A stretch of 64,000 nt of DNA from Pulveribacter suum (GTDB taxonomy: Bacteria; Pseudomonadota; Gammaproteobacteria; Burkholderiales; Burkholderiaceae_C), in the NCBI RefSeq assembly GCF_003013695.1, contig NZ_CP027792.1:1632501-1696500 (forward strand), written 5' to 3'. The notes under the pieces were generated by a model that worked only from the letters and a program-made list of their open reading frames with translations, ran no database searches and had not been told where the DNA came from. This document shows positions 36,458 to 44,996 of this stretch, in pieces. A program made the translations under genes and the position numbers. Every line of letters starts with the position of its first letter. Position 1 is the stretch's first letter.

Positions 36458-37353
36458 ACACCGCCACCGACACCCGCACCTCGCAGCGGCTGATCGCCGC
36501 CGCCGACCTGGCCCAGGTGCGCGCCACGCGCTACGCGGCGCGCAAGCGCGTGAACCAGGTGGCGCTCACGCTGTCGCTGCTGGCCATGGCCTTTGGCGTG
36601 TTCTGGCTGGTCTGGATCTTGTGGGAGACCGTCCGCCTGGGCCTGGGCGGCCTGAGCCTGGCGCTGTTCACCCAGATGACGCCGCCGCCGGGCGAGGCCG
36701 GCGGCCTGGCCAACGCCCTCTTCGGCTCGTTCGTCATGGTGGCGCTGGCGACCTTCGTGGGCACGCCCATCGGCATCATGGCCGGGGTGTACCTGGCGGA
36801 ATACCACCCGCGCGGCTGGCTGGCCGCCACCACGCGCTTTGTCAACGACATCCTGCTGTCGGCCCCCAGCATCGTCATCGGCCTGTTCGTCTATGCGGTG
36901 GTGGTCGTGCGCTTCAAGAGCTTCTCCGCCTGGGCCGGCATCCTGGCCCTGGCGCTGATCGTCATTCCGGTGGTCATCCGCACCACCGAGAACATGCTGC
37001 TGCTGGTGCCCGCCAGCCTGCGCGAGGCGGCCTACGCCCTGGGCACGCCCAAGTGGAAGGTCATCACCCTGGTGACGCTGCGCGCGGCGCGCGCCGGCGT
37101 CATCACCGGCGTGCTGCTGGCCGTGGCGCGCATCGCCGGCGAAACGGCGCCGCTGCTCTTTACCGCGTTGAACAACCAGTTCTGGAACGGCGACCTGTCC
37201 AAGCCCATGGCCAGCCTGCCGGTGACCATCTTCAAGTTCGCCATGAGCCCCTACGAGAACTGGCAGCAGCTGGCCTGGGCGGCGGTGTTCTTGATCACGC
37301 TGGCCGTGCTGGCCCTGAACATCCTGGCGCGCGTGCTGGCGCGGCAGAAATAA
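36454..37353 (+). CDS. pstA: Phosphate ABC transporter permease PstA
   Basis: A 299-residue six-helix permease, partner of PstC in the inner membrane. The EAA-type loop reads '[19 protein letters not shown]', with '[19 protein letters not shown]' following, both standard for PstA. '[18 protein letters not shown]' is a conserved helix. The start overlaps pstC by 4 bp, and pstB begins 33 bp after its stop. Confidence 0.96.
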   Translation: MNTATDTRTSQRLIAAADLAQVRATRYAARKRVNQVALTLSLLAMAFGVFWLVWILWETVRLGLGGLSLALFTQMTPPPGEAGGLANALFGSFVMVALATFVGTPIGIMAGVYLAEYHPRGWLAATTRFVNDILLSAPSIVIGLFVYAVVVVRFKSFSAWAGILALALIVIPVVIRTTENMLLLVPASLREAAYALGTPKWKVITLVTLRAARAGVITGVLLAVARIAGETAPLLFTALNNQFWNGDLSKPMASLPVTIFKFAMSPYENWQQLAWAAVFLITLAVLALNILARVLARQK

Positions 37354-37386
37354 GACAACGCAACGATTTCCCTAGCGAGAGTTTTG

Positions 37387-38169
37387 ATGCCCTCCACCCG
37401 GACCTTCGAGCCCCCGCGCGCCAAGCTCACCGTGCGCGACCTGAACTTCTATTACGGGCGCTTTCATGCGCTCAAGAACATCCACCTGGACATCCCGGAA
37501 AACAAGGTCACGGCCTTCATCGGGCCGTCCGGCTGCGGCAAGTCCACGCTCTTGCGCACCTTCAACCGCATGTTCGAGCTGTACCCCGAGCAGCGCGCCG
37601 AAGGGCAGATCCTGCTGGACGGGCAGGACCTGCTGACCAGCCGCGAGGACGTGGCGCTGATCCGCGCCAAGGTGGGCATGGTGTTCCAAAAGCCCACGCC
37701 CTTCCCGATGTCCATCTACGACAACATCGCCTTCGGCGTGAAGCTGTTCGAGCGCCTGAACGCCACCGACATGGAAGAGCGCGTGGAGTGGGCGCTGAAG
37801 AAGGCCGCGCTGTGGGGCGAGGTCAAGGACAAGCTGCACCAAAGCGGCTCCGGCCTGTCGGGCGGCCAGCAGCAGCGCCTGTGCATCGCCCGCGGCATCG
37901 CCATCAAGCCCGAGGTGCTGCTGCTGGACGAGCCGTGCTCGGCGCTGGACCCGATCTCCACCGCGAAGATCGAGGAGCTGATCGCCGAGCTGAAGAACGA
38001 CTACACGGTGGTCATCGTCACGCACAACATGCAGCAGGCCGCGCGCTGCAGCGACTACACGGCCTACATGTACCTGGGCGACTTGGTGGAGTTCGGCGAG
38101 ACCGAGGCCATGTTCTTCAAGCCCCAGCGCAAGGAGACCGAGGACTACATCACCGGAAGATTTGGATGA
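37387..38169 (+). CDS. pstB: Phosphate ABC transporter ATP-binding protein PstB
   Basis: A 260-residue ABC ATPase. Walker A '[18 protein letters not shown]', Q-loop '[20 protein letters not shown]', signature '[17 protein letters not shown]', Walker B '[14 protein letters not shown]' and the H-loop '[14 protein letters not shown]' are all intact. It powers phosphate import through PstCA. ATG at 37387; an in-frame TTG lies three bases before. An R2 repeat separates it from phoU. Confidence 0.97.
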   Translation: MPSTRTFEPPRAKLTVRDLNFYYGRFHALKNIHLDIPENKVTAFIGPSGCGKSTLLRTFNRMFELYPEQRAEGQILLDGQDLLTSREDVALIRAKVGMVFQKPTPFPMSIYDNIAFGVKLFERLNATDMEERVEWALKKAALWGEVKDKLHQSGSGLSGGQQQRLCIARGIAIKPEVLLLDEPCSALDPISTAKIEELIAELKNDYTVVIVTHNMQQAARCSDYTAYMYLGDLVEFGETEAMFFKPQRKETEDYITGRFG

Positions 38170-38262
38170 CCCCCCTGAGCGGCTGCGCCGCTTCCCCCCA
38201 GAGGGGGACTTTGCTCAGCGCGGCGGGGGATCCAAAGCGCGGCGGCCTTGGCTTGGCGCATG
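38166..38262. repeat. Dispersed GC-rich repeat R2, copy a
   Basis: ACCCCCCTGAGCGGCTGCGC, then CGCTTCCCCCC and GGGGGAC. The same order of blocks appears at 50995-51112 between the AddB- and AddA-like genes. It sits in the 137-bp gap between pstB and phoU and can form GC-rich hairpins. Confidence 0.65.
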
Positions 38263-38306
38263 CCAGTAGCAGGGCGTTGCAGGCTCTTGAGACCTGAGGA
38301 AAAGAA

Positions 38307-39008
38307 ATGACCGAGAAGCACCTTTCCACGCAGTTCGACAGCGAGTTGAACGCGATTTCCGCCCGTGTCATGGAGCTGGGCGGGCTGGTGGAGTCGCAGA
38401 TCCGCCAGGCCATCCACGCGCTGTCGCACTTCAGCCCCGAGGCGGCGCAGGAGGTGGAGACGCTGGAGCAGCGCGTGAACGCCATGGAAGTCGAGATCGA
38501 CCATGAGCTGACCACCATCATTGCCCGGCGCCAGCCCACGGCGCGCGACCTGCGCCTCTTGATGGCCTTTTCCAAGGCCACGGCCAACCTGGAGCGCATG
38601 GGCGACGAGGCCACGCGCATGGCGCGCATGTGCCTGTCCATCATCGACAGCGGCGCCGCCCGCGCCCTGCCCACCAGCGACCTGCGCGTGGCGGCAGATC
38701 TCGCCTCGGGCCTGCTGCGCAAGGCGCTGGACGCGTTTGCGCGGCTGGACACGCGTGCCGCGCTGGCCATCCTGAAGGAGGACGACCTGATCGACCAGGA
38801 GTTCGACGGCTTCGTGCGCAAGCTCATCACCTACATGATGGAAGACCCGCGCAAGATCTCGCCCAGCCTGGACCTGCTGTTCCTGGCCAAGGCCATCGAG
38901 CGCATCGGCGACCACTCCAAGAACGTGGCCGAGCTGATCATCTACCTGGTGGAGGGGCGCGACGTGCGCCACCGCGCGCTGCACGAGATCGAGTCCGCAC
39001 TGGGCTGA
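38307..39008 (+). CDS. phoU: Phosphate signalling protein PhoU
   Basis: A 233-residue all-helical protein with two PhoU repeats. The metal-binding signatures are 'EVEIDHELTTIIARRQPTAR', with 'NLERMGDEATRMARM', and 'FLAKAIERIGDHSKNVAELI'. It couples PstSCAB status to PhoR so that Pho genes stay off when phosphate is ample. AGGAAAAGAA precedes the ATG. phoB follows 19 bp later. Confidence 0.96.
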   Translation: MTEKHLSTQFDSELNAISARVMELGGLVESQIRQAIHALSHFSPEAAQEVETLEQRVNAMEVEIDHELTTIIARRQPTARDLRLLMAFSKATANLERMGDEATRMARMCLSIIDSGAARALPTSDLRVAADLASGLLRKALDAFARLDTRAALAILKEDDLIDQEFDGFVRKLITYMMEDPRKISPSLDLLFLAKAIERIGDHSKNVAELIIYLVEGRDVRHRALHEIESALG

Positions 39009-39027
39009 ACACGCACCCCCGCACCCG

Positions 39028-39738
39028 ATGACCAAGAAACTGCCCCGCGTGCTCATCGTCGAGGACGAGCCGCCGATCGCCGAACTCATCGCCGTGAACC
39101 TGCGCCACAACGGCTTTGCGCCCGTGTGGGCCGAAGACGGCGAATCCGCCCAGCGCGAGCTGGACGCCGTGCTGCCCGATGTCATCTTGCTGGACTGGAT
39201 GCTGCCGGGCATGAGCGGCCTGCAGCTGGCCCGACGCTGGCGCGCCGACAGCCGCACCAAGGCCGTGCCCATCCTGATGCTGACCGCGCGTGGCGACGAG
39301 CCCGACAAGGTCGCCGGGCTGGACGCCGGCGCCGACGACTACGTGACCAAGCCCTTTTCCACCCAGGAGCTGCTGGCGCGCATGCGCGCCGTGCTGCGCC
39401 GGCGCGCGCCCGAGCAGCTCAGCGACAGCGTGGCCATTGGCGCGCTGGTGCTGGACGCGGCCACCCACCGCGTCAGCTGGCAGGGCGAGCCGCTCAAGGT
39501 GGGGCCGACGGAATTTCGCCTGCTGCACTACCTCATGAAGCACCCCGAGCGCGTGCACAGCCGCGCGCAGCTGCTGGACAAGGTCTGGGGCGACCACGTC
39601 TTCATCGAGGAGCGCACGGTGGATGTGCACATCAAGCGCCTGCGCGAAGCCCTGGGCAGCGCCGGGCGCCTGGTGCAGACCGTGCGCGGCGCCGGCTATC
39701 GGCTCACCGCCGAGGCCGCGGTCGATGCCCAGGCGTGA
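39028..39738 (+). CDS. phoB: Phosphate response regulator PhoB
   Basis: A 236-residue OmpR-type response regulator. The receiver has acidic 'VEDE' at residues 11-14, the phospho-acceptor Asp56 in 'VILLDWMLPGMSG', Thr in 'MLTARG' and Lys in 'DYVTKPFS'. The C-terminal winged helix includes 'VGPTEFRLLHYLMKHPERVH' and 'RTVDVHIKRLREALG', the recognition region. It should bind the Pho boxes upstream of pstS and ppk1 in this window. Confidence 0.96.
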   Translation: MTKKLPRVLIVEDEPPIAELIAVNLRHNGFAPVWAEDGESAQRELDAVLPDVILLDWMLPGMSGLQLARRWRADSRTKAVPILMLTARGDEPDKVAGLDAGADDYVTKPFSTQELLARMRAVLRRRAPEQLSDSVAIGALVLDAATHRVSWQGEPLKVGPTEFRLLHYLMKHPERVHSRAQLLDKVWGDHVFIEERTVDVHIKRLREALGSAGRLVQTVRGAGYRLTAEAAVDAQA

Positions 39739-39748
39739 GCGCAACTGG

Positions 39749-39851
39749 ACTATCAAAACAATAGCTGCTGCCGCTTGTACGGCAAGGGTTTCAAAGTCAT
39801 TTGATGCCGAAACCCTCGTCAATCAAGCGCAAGCAGCTACTCAAACCATAG
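39749..39851. repeat. Large double R1 hairpin, copy g, between phoB and phoR
   Basis: Two R1-like units face each other: GACTATCAAAACAATAGCTG on the left and CAAGCAGCTACTCAAACCATAG (read in two parts) on the right. AAGGGTTTC and GAAACCCT arms lie between. It forms an extended imperfect hairpin of about 100 bp. It ends 10 bp before the phoR start and could set the phoB:phoR expression ratio. Confidence 0.65.
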
Positions 39852-39861
39852 CAAACCCGCC

Positions 39862-41223
39862 ATGCTGTTGCGCCTGTTCGTTCTGACCCTGTGCCAGCTG
39901 GCCGGCGCCGCGGCCGGCTGGTGGCTGGCACGCGCCTGGGGCGCGGCGGCGGGCGCCGCACTGGGCGCCTGGCTGTGGCTGGCCGCGGACAGCTGGGCGG
40001 CGGCGCGCCTGCTGGCCTGGCTGCGCAGCGGCGAGCCCGGCGAGGCGCTGCCCCGCCTGCACGGCCCCTGGGCCGAGGCCGCCGAGCGCGCCCGGCGCCT
40101 GCTGCGCGACGGCCAGCGGCGCGAGCAGGCCAGCCAGGGCCGGCTGGACGACATCCTGGCCGCGCTGCAGGCCTCGCCCAACGGCGTGACGCTGCTGGAC
40201 GCCGGCGGCCACATCGAATGGTGTAACCAGATGGCCGAGGAGCACTTCGGCCTGGACGCCACGCGCGACGCGCTGCAGTCCATCGGCAACCTGGTGCGCG
40301 AGCCCGAGTTCGCCGCGTACCTGGCCGGCGGCGACCACGCGCCGGGCGTGGTGTTGCCCGGGCGCGGCAGCACGCCGTCGCGGCCGGTGCGCATTGCCGT
40401 GCATCTGCACCCCTATGGCGACGGGCGGCGCCTGCTGCTGTCGCGCGACATCACCCAGCTGGAGCAGGCCGAGGCCATGCGCCGCGACTTCGTGGCCAAC
40501 GTCTCGCACGAGATCCGCACGCCGCTCACGGTGCTGATCGGCTTCGTCGAGACGCTGCAGACCCTGCCGCTGTCCGCTGCCGAGCGCGATCGCTACCTGG
40601 GCCTGATGGCGCGCCAGGGCGAGCGCATGCAGCGCCTGGTGCAGGACCTGCTGACCCTGTCGCGCCTGGAGGGCAGCCCGCTGCCCGGGCGCCAGGACTG
40701 GGTCAGCGTGCGCGAGCTGCTGCGCCACTGCCACGATGAAGCCAGGGCGCTGTCGGCCGCGCTGACCCAGGGCGCCCGGGCGCACCACATCGCCTTTCCG
40801 GATGCCGCGCAGGCCGAGGCGGCCGGCCAGGTCGCGGGCAGCGCCGGCGAGCTGCAAAGCGCCTTGACCAACCTGGTCAACAACGCCGTGCGCTACACGC
40901 CGGCGGGCGGCTCCATTACCGTCTGCTGGGAGGCGCAGCCCGGCGGTGGCGCGCGCTTTTGCGTCACCGACAGCGGCCCGGGCATCGCGCCCGAGCACCT
41001 GGCGCGCATCACCGAGCGCTTTTACCGCGTGGACCGCAGCCGCTCGCGCGACACCGGCGGCACCGGCCTGGGCCTGGCCATCGTCAAGCACGTGGCGCAG
41101 CGCCACGGCGCCGTGCTGCGCGTGGCCAGCCTGCTGGGCGAGGGGGCCACGTTCAGCATCGAGTTCCCCGCCGCGCGGCTGCGCGCCGCGCGCGAGCTCA
41201 GCGCTGCCGGGACTGCGCCTTGA
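39862..41223 (+). CDS. phoR: Phosphate regulon sensor histidine kinase PhoR
   Basis: A 453-residue sensor kinase. The N-terminus has two hydrophobic stretches (about residues 1-45), a PAS domain near residues 95-190 ('DDILAALQASPNGVTLLDAG') and the dimerisation H-box 'FVANVSHEIRTPLTVLIGFV' with His216. The ATPase domain has the N-box 'ALTNLVNNAVRYTPAGG', G1 'VTDSGPGIAPEHLARI' and G2 'TGGTGLGLAIVKHV'. It phosphorylates PhoB at low phosphate. Its stop codon TGA lies within the left end of a degenerate copy of the structured element. Confidence 0.95.
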   Translation: MLLRLFVLTLCQLAGAAAGWWLARAWGAAAGAALGAWLWLAADSWAAARLLAWLRSGEPGEALPRLHGPWAEAAERARRLLRDGQRREQASQGRLDDILAALQASPNGVTLLDAGGHIEWCNQMAEEHFGLDATRDALQSIGNLVREPEFAAYLAGGDHAPGVVLPGRGSTPSRPVRIAVHLHPYGDGRRLLLSRDITQLEQAEAMRRDFVANVSHEIRTPLTVLIGFVETLQTLPLSAAERDRYLGLMARQGERMQRLVQDLLTLSRLEGSPLPGRQDWVSVRELLRHCHDEARALSAALTQGARAHHIAFPDAAQAEAAGQVAGSAGELQSALTNLVNNAVRYTPAGGSITVCWEAQPGGGARFCVTDSGPGIAPEHLARITERFYRVDRSRSRDTGGTGLGLAIVKHVAQRHGAVLRVASLLGEGATFSIEFPAARLRAARELSAAGTAP

Positions 41224-41396
41224 GAGCGCGTTTACACCCTGCGCGCGGGTGTGCAGTCGCGGCCTCGGGCGGGGCGGTCTGCGTCGAAAGCAAATCCTCG
41301 CGCCAGCACAGGCCATCGCTGTGGTTTGCGCCTAGCAGCTGTCCCGATCCGCATCCTGCACCCCTTCGCGCGCAGATCGCAAACATGCTCTGAGCA
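41221..41396. mobile_element. Degenerate relative of the structured element
   Basis: The left end TGAGAGCGCGTTTAC and the right end (read on the minus strand) TCAGAGCATGTTTGC are imperfect inverted repeats. Inside, GCAAATCCTCGC at 41290-41301 and GGTTTGCGCCTAGCAGCTG at 41323-41341 match the core of the 15251-15522 element closely. It overlaps the phoR stop codon and the last codons of the MATE gene. Confidence 0.5.
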
Positions 41397-42714
41397 CAAA
41401 GGCCAGCAGCGCCCAGAAGGCCAGCGCCACCCCGGCCAGGGCCGCCGCGCTGGCCATCCAGAAGGCCGCGGGCGAGTGCAGCGGCCCCACGCCGCCCACG
41501 CCGCGGTAGGCCAGCGCATAGCCGCCGCCCAGGCCCGCGCCCCACAGCATCACGCCATACACCAGCAGTGGCGCCAGCGTGATGTGCCAGCTGCGCAGCA
41601 CGAAGATGCACAGCGTCTGCACCGCATCGGCCACGTGGTAGGCGGCCACCCAGCCCAGCAGGGCAGTGGTCAGCGCGACCACGGCGGCGTCGTTGGAGTA
41701 CAGCGCCGCCACCGGCCCGCGTACTATCAAAAGAAGAGCTGCCAGCGCACAGCCGGTAAGGGATGCAAGCCAAAAACCCTTCCAGACGGCGGCGGCGGCC
41801 TGGGCCTCGTCGCCGCTGCCGCGCCAAAAGCTGGCGCGGGCGCTGGTGGCGATCGCCAGCGACAGCGGCACCATGTACAGCACGGCCGCCAGGTTGCCCG
41901 CGATCTGGTGCGCGGCCGAAGCCAGCACCCCCTGGCGCGCGACGAACAGCGCCATCAGCGTGAAGGACGTCACCTCCACCATGATCGCCAGCCCCGCCGG
42001 CAGGCCCAGCCGCAGAAAGCGCGCCAGCTGCGCGCCCTCGGGCGGCTCGGGCCGCCGCCACAGGGCCAGCGGCGCGTACAGGGGCTGGCGGCGCACCATC
42101 CACAGGCCCAGCAGCGCCAGTGCGTAATTGACGGCCAGCGTGGCCCAGGCGCAGCCGGCCACGCCCTGGGGCGCCAGCCCCGCGCCGCCGAAGGTGAACC
42201 AGATGGACAGCGGCACCTTGATGGCCAGCGAGCCCAGCTGCAGCCAGGTGACCAGCTGCGGCCAGCCCAGCGCCTGGTTGAGCGTGCCGTGGATGCGAAA
42301 CAGCAGCGCCGGCGGCAGCCCGAAGGCCAGGATGGCCAGGTAGTCGGCCACCAGGGCGCGCAGCTCGGGCGGCACGTCGGTGGCGCGCAGGATGGGCCCG
42401 GGCGCCAGCAGCGCGGCCATGCCCAGCACGCTGGCGGCCAGCCACAGGTACAGCGACTGGCGCACGCTGGCGCCGATCGCGGCTTGCTGGCCGGCGCCGC
42501 GTTGCTCTGCCCACACCGGCAGCAGTGCCTGCAGCACGCCCATCAGCGCCACATAGACGCTGACGAACACCGCCGAGCCAATAGACAGCGCCGCCAGCGA
42601 GTCCTGCGAGTGGCGCCCGGCGACGATGGTGTCCGTCACGCCGAAGGCCATCACGGCCAGCTGCCCGGCCAGCACCGTCAGGGCGTGGCGGGAGATGGTG
42701 GCCAGCTCGCTCAT
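41332..42714 (-). CDS. MATE family efflux transporter
   Basis: A 460-residue, twelve-helix exporter of the NorM/MATE group. The N-terminus is 'MSELATISRHALTVLAGQLA'; 'MAFGVTDTIVAGRHSQDSLAALSIGSA' follows (split), and the C-half has 'IMVEVTSFTLMALFVARQGV'. It swaps sodium or protons for cationic compounds. The last ~17 residues ('CLRSAREGVQDADRDSC') are encoded by the degenerate structured element. Bases 41720-41780, inside a predicted helix, resemble repeat R1. The start overlaps the stop of the upstream membrane protein (TGATG). Confidence 0.9.
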   Translation of the reverse strand: MSELATISRHALTVLAGQLAVMAFGVTDTIVAGRHSQDSLAALSIGSAVFVSVYVALMGVLQALLPVWAEQRGAGQQAAIGASVRQSLYLWLAASVLGMAALLAPGPILRATDVPPELRALVADYLAILAFGLPPALLFRIHGTLNQALGWPQLVTWLQLGSLAIKVPLSIWFTFGGAGLAPQGVAGCAWATLAVNYALALLGLWMVRRQPLYAPLALWRRPEPPEGAQLARFLRLGLPAGLAIMVEVTSFTLMALFVARQGVLASAAHQIAGNLAAVLYMVPLSLAIATSARASFWRGSGDEAQAAAAVWKGFWLASLTGCALAALLLIVRGPVAALYSNDAAVVALTTALLGWVAAYHVADAVQTLCIFVLRSWHITLAPLLVYGVMLWGAGLGGGYALAYRGVGGVGPLHSPAAFWMASAAALAGVALAFWALLAFVLRACLRSAREGVQDADRDSC

Positions 42715-44426
42715 CAGCGATCGGTGGATGGGGTCGGCAGCACGGCGCGGCGCAGCACCAGCAGGCGGTCGCTGCGCTCGGTCGGGCGGCCCACGCTGGC
42801 CACCAGCTCCCAGCGCCCGGCCGGCCCGGCAGTGGCCAGGCGCGCGCGCGCTTCGCCGTCGGCAATCAGCCAGTCGCACAGGCCGGCCTGCGCGGCGGGC
42901 ACCACATCCAGCCCGCCGTGGTAGGACAGGGCGGCCAGCTGCGCACGGCTCAGGCCCTGGCCCGCGATGCAGCCCGGCTGCGGCCCCAGCACGGCGGAGA
43001 CGCCGGCGATCTGCGGGGCAAAGCTGCGGCCGTAGTCCAGCAGCGGCAGCCACAGCGTCATGACCAGCAGCCAGCCCAGCGTGGCGCCGGTGGCGGGCAG
43101 CACCAGGCTCTTCCACAGCGCGGCGCGATGGCGCCCGGCGCGCCACCACACCAGCGCGCCCCAGGCCAGCGTGGCGGCCACCGCCACGGCAAAGGCCAGG
43201 GCCGAGAAGTGCGGCACGTAGCCCGGCGCCAGCCGCGCCACGTTGGCCGCGGGCTTGGCCGGCACGCCGGTCTGCACCGCCAGCCACACCACCCATACGG
43301 CGATGGCGCCGATGCTGAAGAACAGCAGCGTGAACCAGTCGATCAGCGCCGTCAGGCCGCGGCGCAGCGTGGGCAGCGCAAACGCGGCCAGCGTGGCCAG
43401 CGCCGGCAGGGCCAGCAGCAGCGCCCGATCGGCCGGTTGGGTCAGCAGCGCCGTGGCGGCCGACACCAGCGCAAACCACAGCGGCAGCCACAGGTGGCGG
43501 TGCCAGGCACGGCTGGCGATCTGTTGGCGCCAGCGCCAGCAGGTCCACAGCGCCAGCGGCCAGGCGGGCCACGGAAACCAGATGAACAGGCGCAGCAGGC
43601 TTTGCCACTGCTTGGTCTCTTCGTAGCTGACGATGCGCCAGCGCCACAGCCCCAGCGCCGCAGCCAGCAGCGCGGCGGCCGCCGTCAGCGCCAGCAGTGT
43701 GGCGGCGCCCAGGGCGCGCTGGCGCGGCGTGGCCGGCAGTGCCTGCCAGACCAGCCAGGCGCTGCCCGTGCCCAGCAGCGCAGCCATGCTCGGCGCGCCG
43801 CTCAGCACCAATCCGGCGAGGCCGGCGCCGGCAGCCACGGCACCCCAGGCCATGCGCGCCGGCAGCAGCGCGCCGGCGGCGAACACCAGCGCGCTGCAGG
43901 CCAGCTGGGTCAGGTAGCCGGTGGTCTCGTGCGAATACTGCATCAGCCCCAGGCAGGCGATCAGGGCCAGCAGGGCGGCATCGGCCATGGTGCGGGCGTA
44001 GTCCTCGGGACTGGCCTCGCCGCCGAAGGCGAACGCCACCGGCTGCGCGCCGGGGCTGCGCGCCAGCTCGCGCACGGCATACCACGTGGCGGCAAACGTC
44101 AGGGCCAGCAGCGCCATGAAGGGCACGCGCGCGGCCAGGGCCGCGGGCAGCCAGCCGTCCAGCGCCTGGATGGCCCAGGCGCCCAGCCAGTAGGGCAGCA
44201 GGCCGTCGGTGTCCGGCGGCAGGCCGCCCAGCAGCGGCGCAGACCAGCCGGTGCGCGCGAGGGCCAGCTCGCGCATGTAGCCGAAGGCGGCCATGTCCTC
44301 GCCGCGCCAGGGCGCGCGCCCCAGGTAGCCGGCCACGGTATAGGCCAGGCACAGCAGCGCCAGCGCCCAGCGCGGCAGCGGGCGCACGGCGTTACGGGCA
44401 ACGATGGCGGGGGAGGGCAGGTTCAC
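42714..44426 (-). CDS. ArnT/GT39-like integral membrane protein
   Basis: About 570 residues with roughly ten hydrophobic helices and a C-terminal soluble part. The first loop 'GRAPWRGEDMAAFGYMREL' resembles the Asp/Glu-containing catalytic loop of ArnT-type lipid-linked glycosyltransferases ('PWR-ED'), suggesting transfer of a sugar to an envelope acceptor. This is weak similarity by eye and the true substrate is unknown. The start is uncertain: GTG at 44426 is used, GTG at 44387 is possible, and a TTG at 44522 would run into the L31 terminator. It is probably co-translated with the MATE gene. Confidence 0.7.
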   Translation of the reverse strand: MNLPSPAIVARNAVRPLPRWALALLCLAYTVAGYLGRAPWRGEDMAAFGYMRELALARTGWSAPLLGGLPPDTDGLLPYWLGAWAIQALDGWLPAALAARVPFMALLALTFAATWYAVRELARSPGAQPVAFAFGGEASPEDYARTMADAALLALIACLGLMQYSHETTGYLTQLACSALVFAAGALLPARMAWGAVAAGAGLAGLVLSGAPSMAALLGTGSAWLVWQALPATPRQRALGAATLLALTAAAALLAAALGLWRWRIVSYEETKQWQSLLRLFIWFPWPAWPLALWTCWRWRQQIASRAWHRHLWLPLWFALVSAATALLTQPADRALLLALPALATLAAFALPTLRRGLTALIDWFTLLFFSIGAIAVWVVWLAVQTGVPAKPAANVARLAPGYVPHFSALAFAVAVAATLAWGALVWWRAGRHRAALWKSLVLPATGATLGWLLVMTLWLPLLDYGRSFAPQIAGVSAVLGPQPGCIAGQGLSRAQLAALSYHGGLDVVPAAQAGLCDWLIADGEARARLATAGPAGRWELVASVGRPTERSDRLLVLRRAVLPTPSTDR

Positions 44427-44520
44427 GCTGGAGCAGGGCAGGGCGGCGACGGCCGCGACCGGCTGGAGGATAGCGGGGAAAACGCGCCCGCTGCCGCGGC
44501 GGGCAGCGACAGGTGCGGGC

Positions 44521-44556
44521 AAGAAAAAAGGCAGCGCGGCGTGCCGGGCTGCCTTT
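44521..44556 (-). terminator. Rho-independent terminator of rpmE
   Basis: On the minus strand the stem AAAGGCAGC / GCTGCCTTT has a 12-base loop and continues into a run of six T followed by CTT. It lies about 50 bp after the L31 stop. Confidence 0.85.
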
Positions 44557-44608
44557 GGGTGCGGCTGTGGTGCGCGCGGGGCGCACAGCCACAGCCTGCC
44601 TGCGGTGC

Positions 44609-44869
44609 TTACTTCGCGGCTGCGGCGCTCTTGCCGAAGCGGTTGCGGAAGCGCTCCACGCGGCCGCCCATGTTGTCCACGGACTTTTGCGTGCCCGTGT
44701 AGAACGGGTGCGATTCGGACGACGTGTCCAGCTTGTACAGCGGGTATTCCTTGCCTTCGAAGGTGTCGGTCTCACGCGTGTTCACGCACGAGCGCGTCAC
44801 GAACTTGAAACCGTTGGACAGGTCCACGAAGAGCACTTCGCGGTAGGTAGGGTGGATGCCTTCTTTCAT
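44609..44869 (-). CDS. rpmE2: 50S ribosomal protein L31, type B
   Basis: An 86-residue ribosomal protein. '[20 protein letters not shown]' and '[20 protein letters not shown]' identify L31. It lacks the CxxC pairs of the zinc form and has the longer C-terminal tail ('[20 protein letters not shown]'), so it is the zinc-independent type B. AGGCAAGACC precedes the ATG. The 127 bp upstream, up to the HDOD gene, should hold its promoter. Confidence 0.96.
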   Translation of the reverse strand: MKEGIHPTYREVLFVDLSNGFKFVTRSCVNTRETDTFEGKEYPLYKLDTSSESHPFYTGTQKSVDNMGGRVERFRNRFGKSAAAAK

Positions 44870-44996
44870 GGTCTTGCCTCAGCAGTCAGTGGCGGCAGCC
44901 GTGCCGGATGGGAAACAACCCTTGTTTCGCCAAAACATCCAGCGTACTTGCCGCACAGGAAAAGCCCGCGATTATACCGCGCGGCGCACGGGGCTG

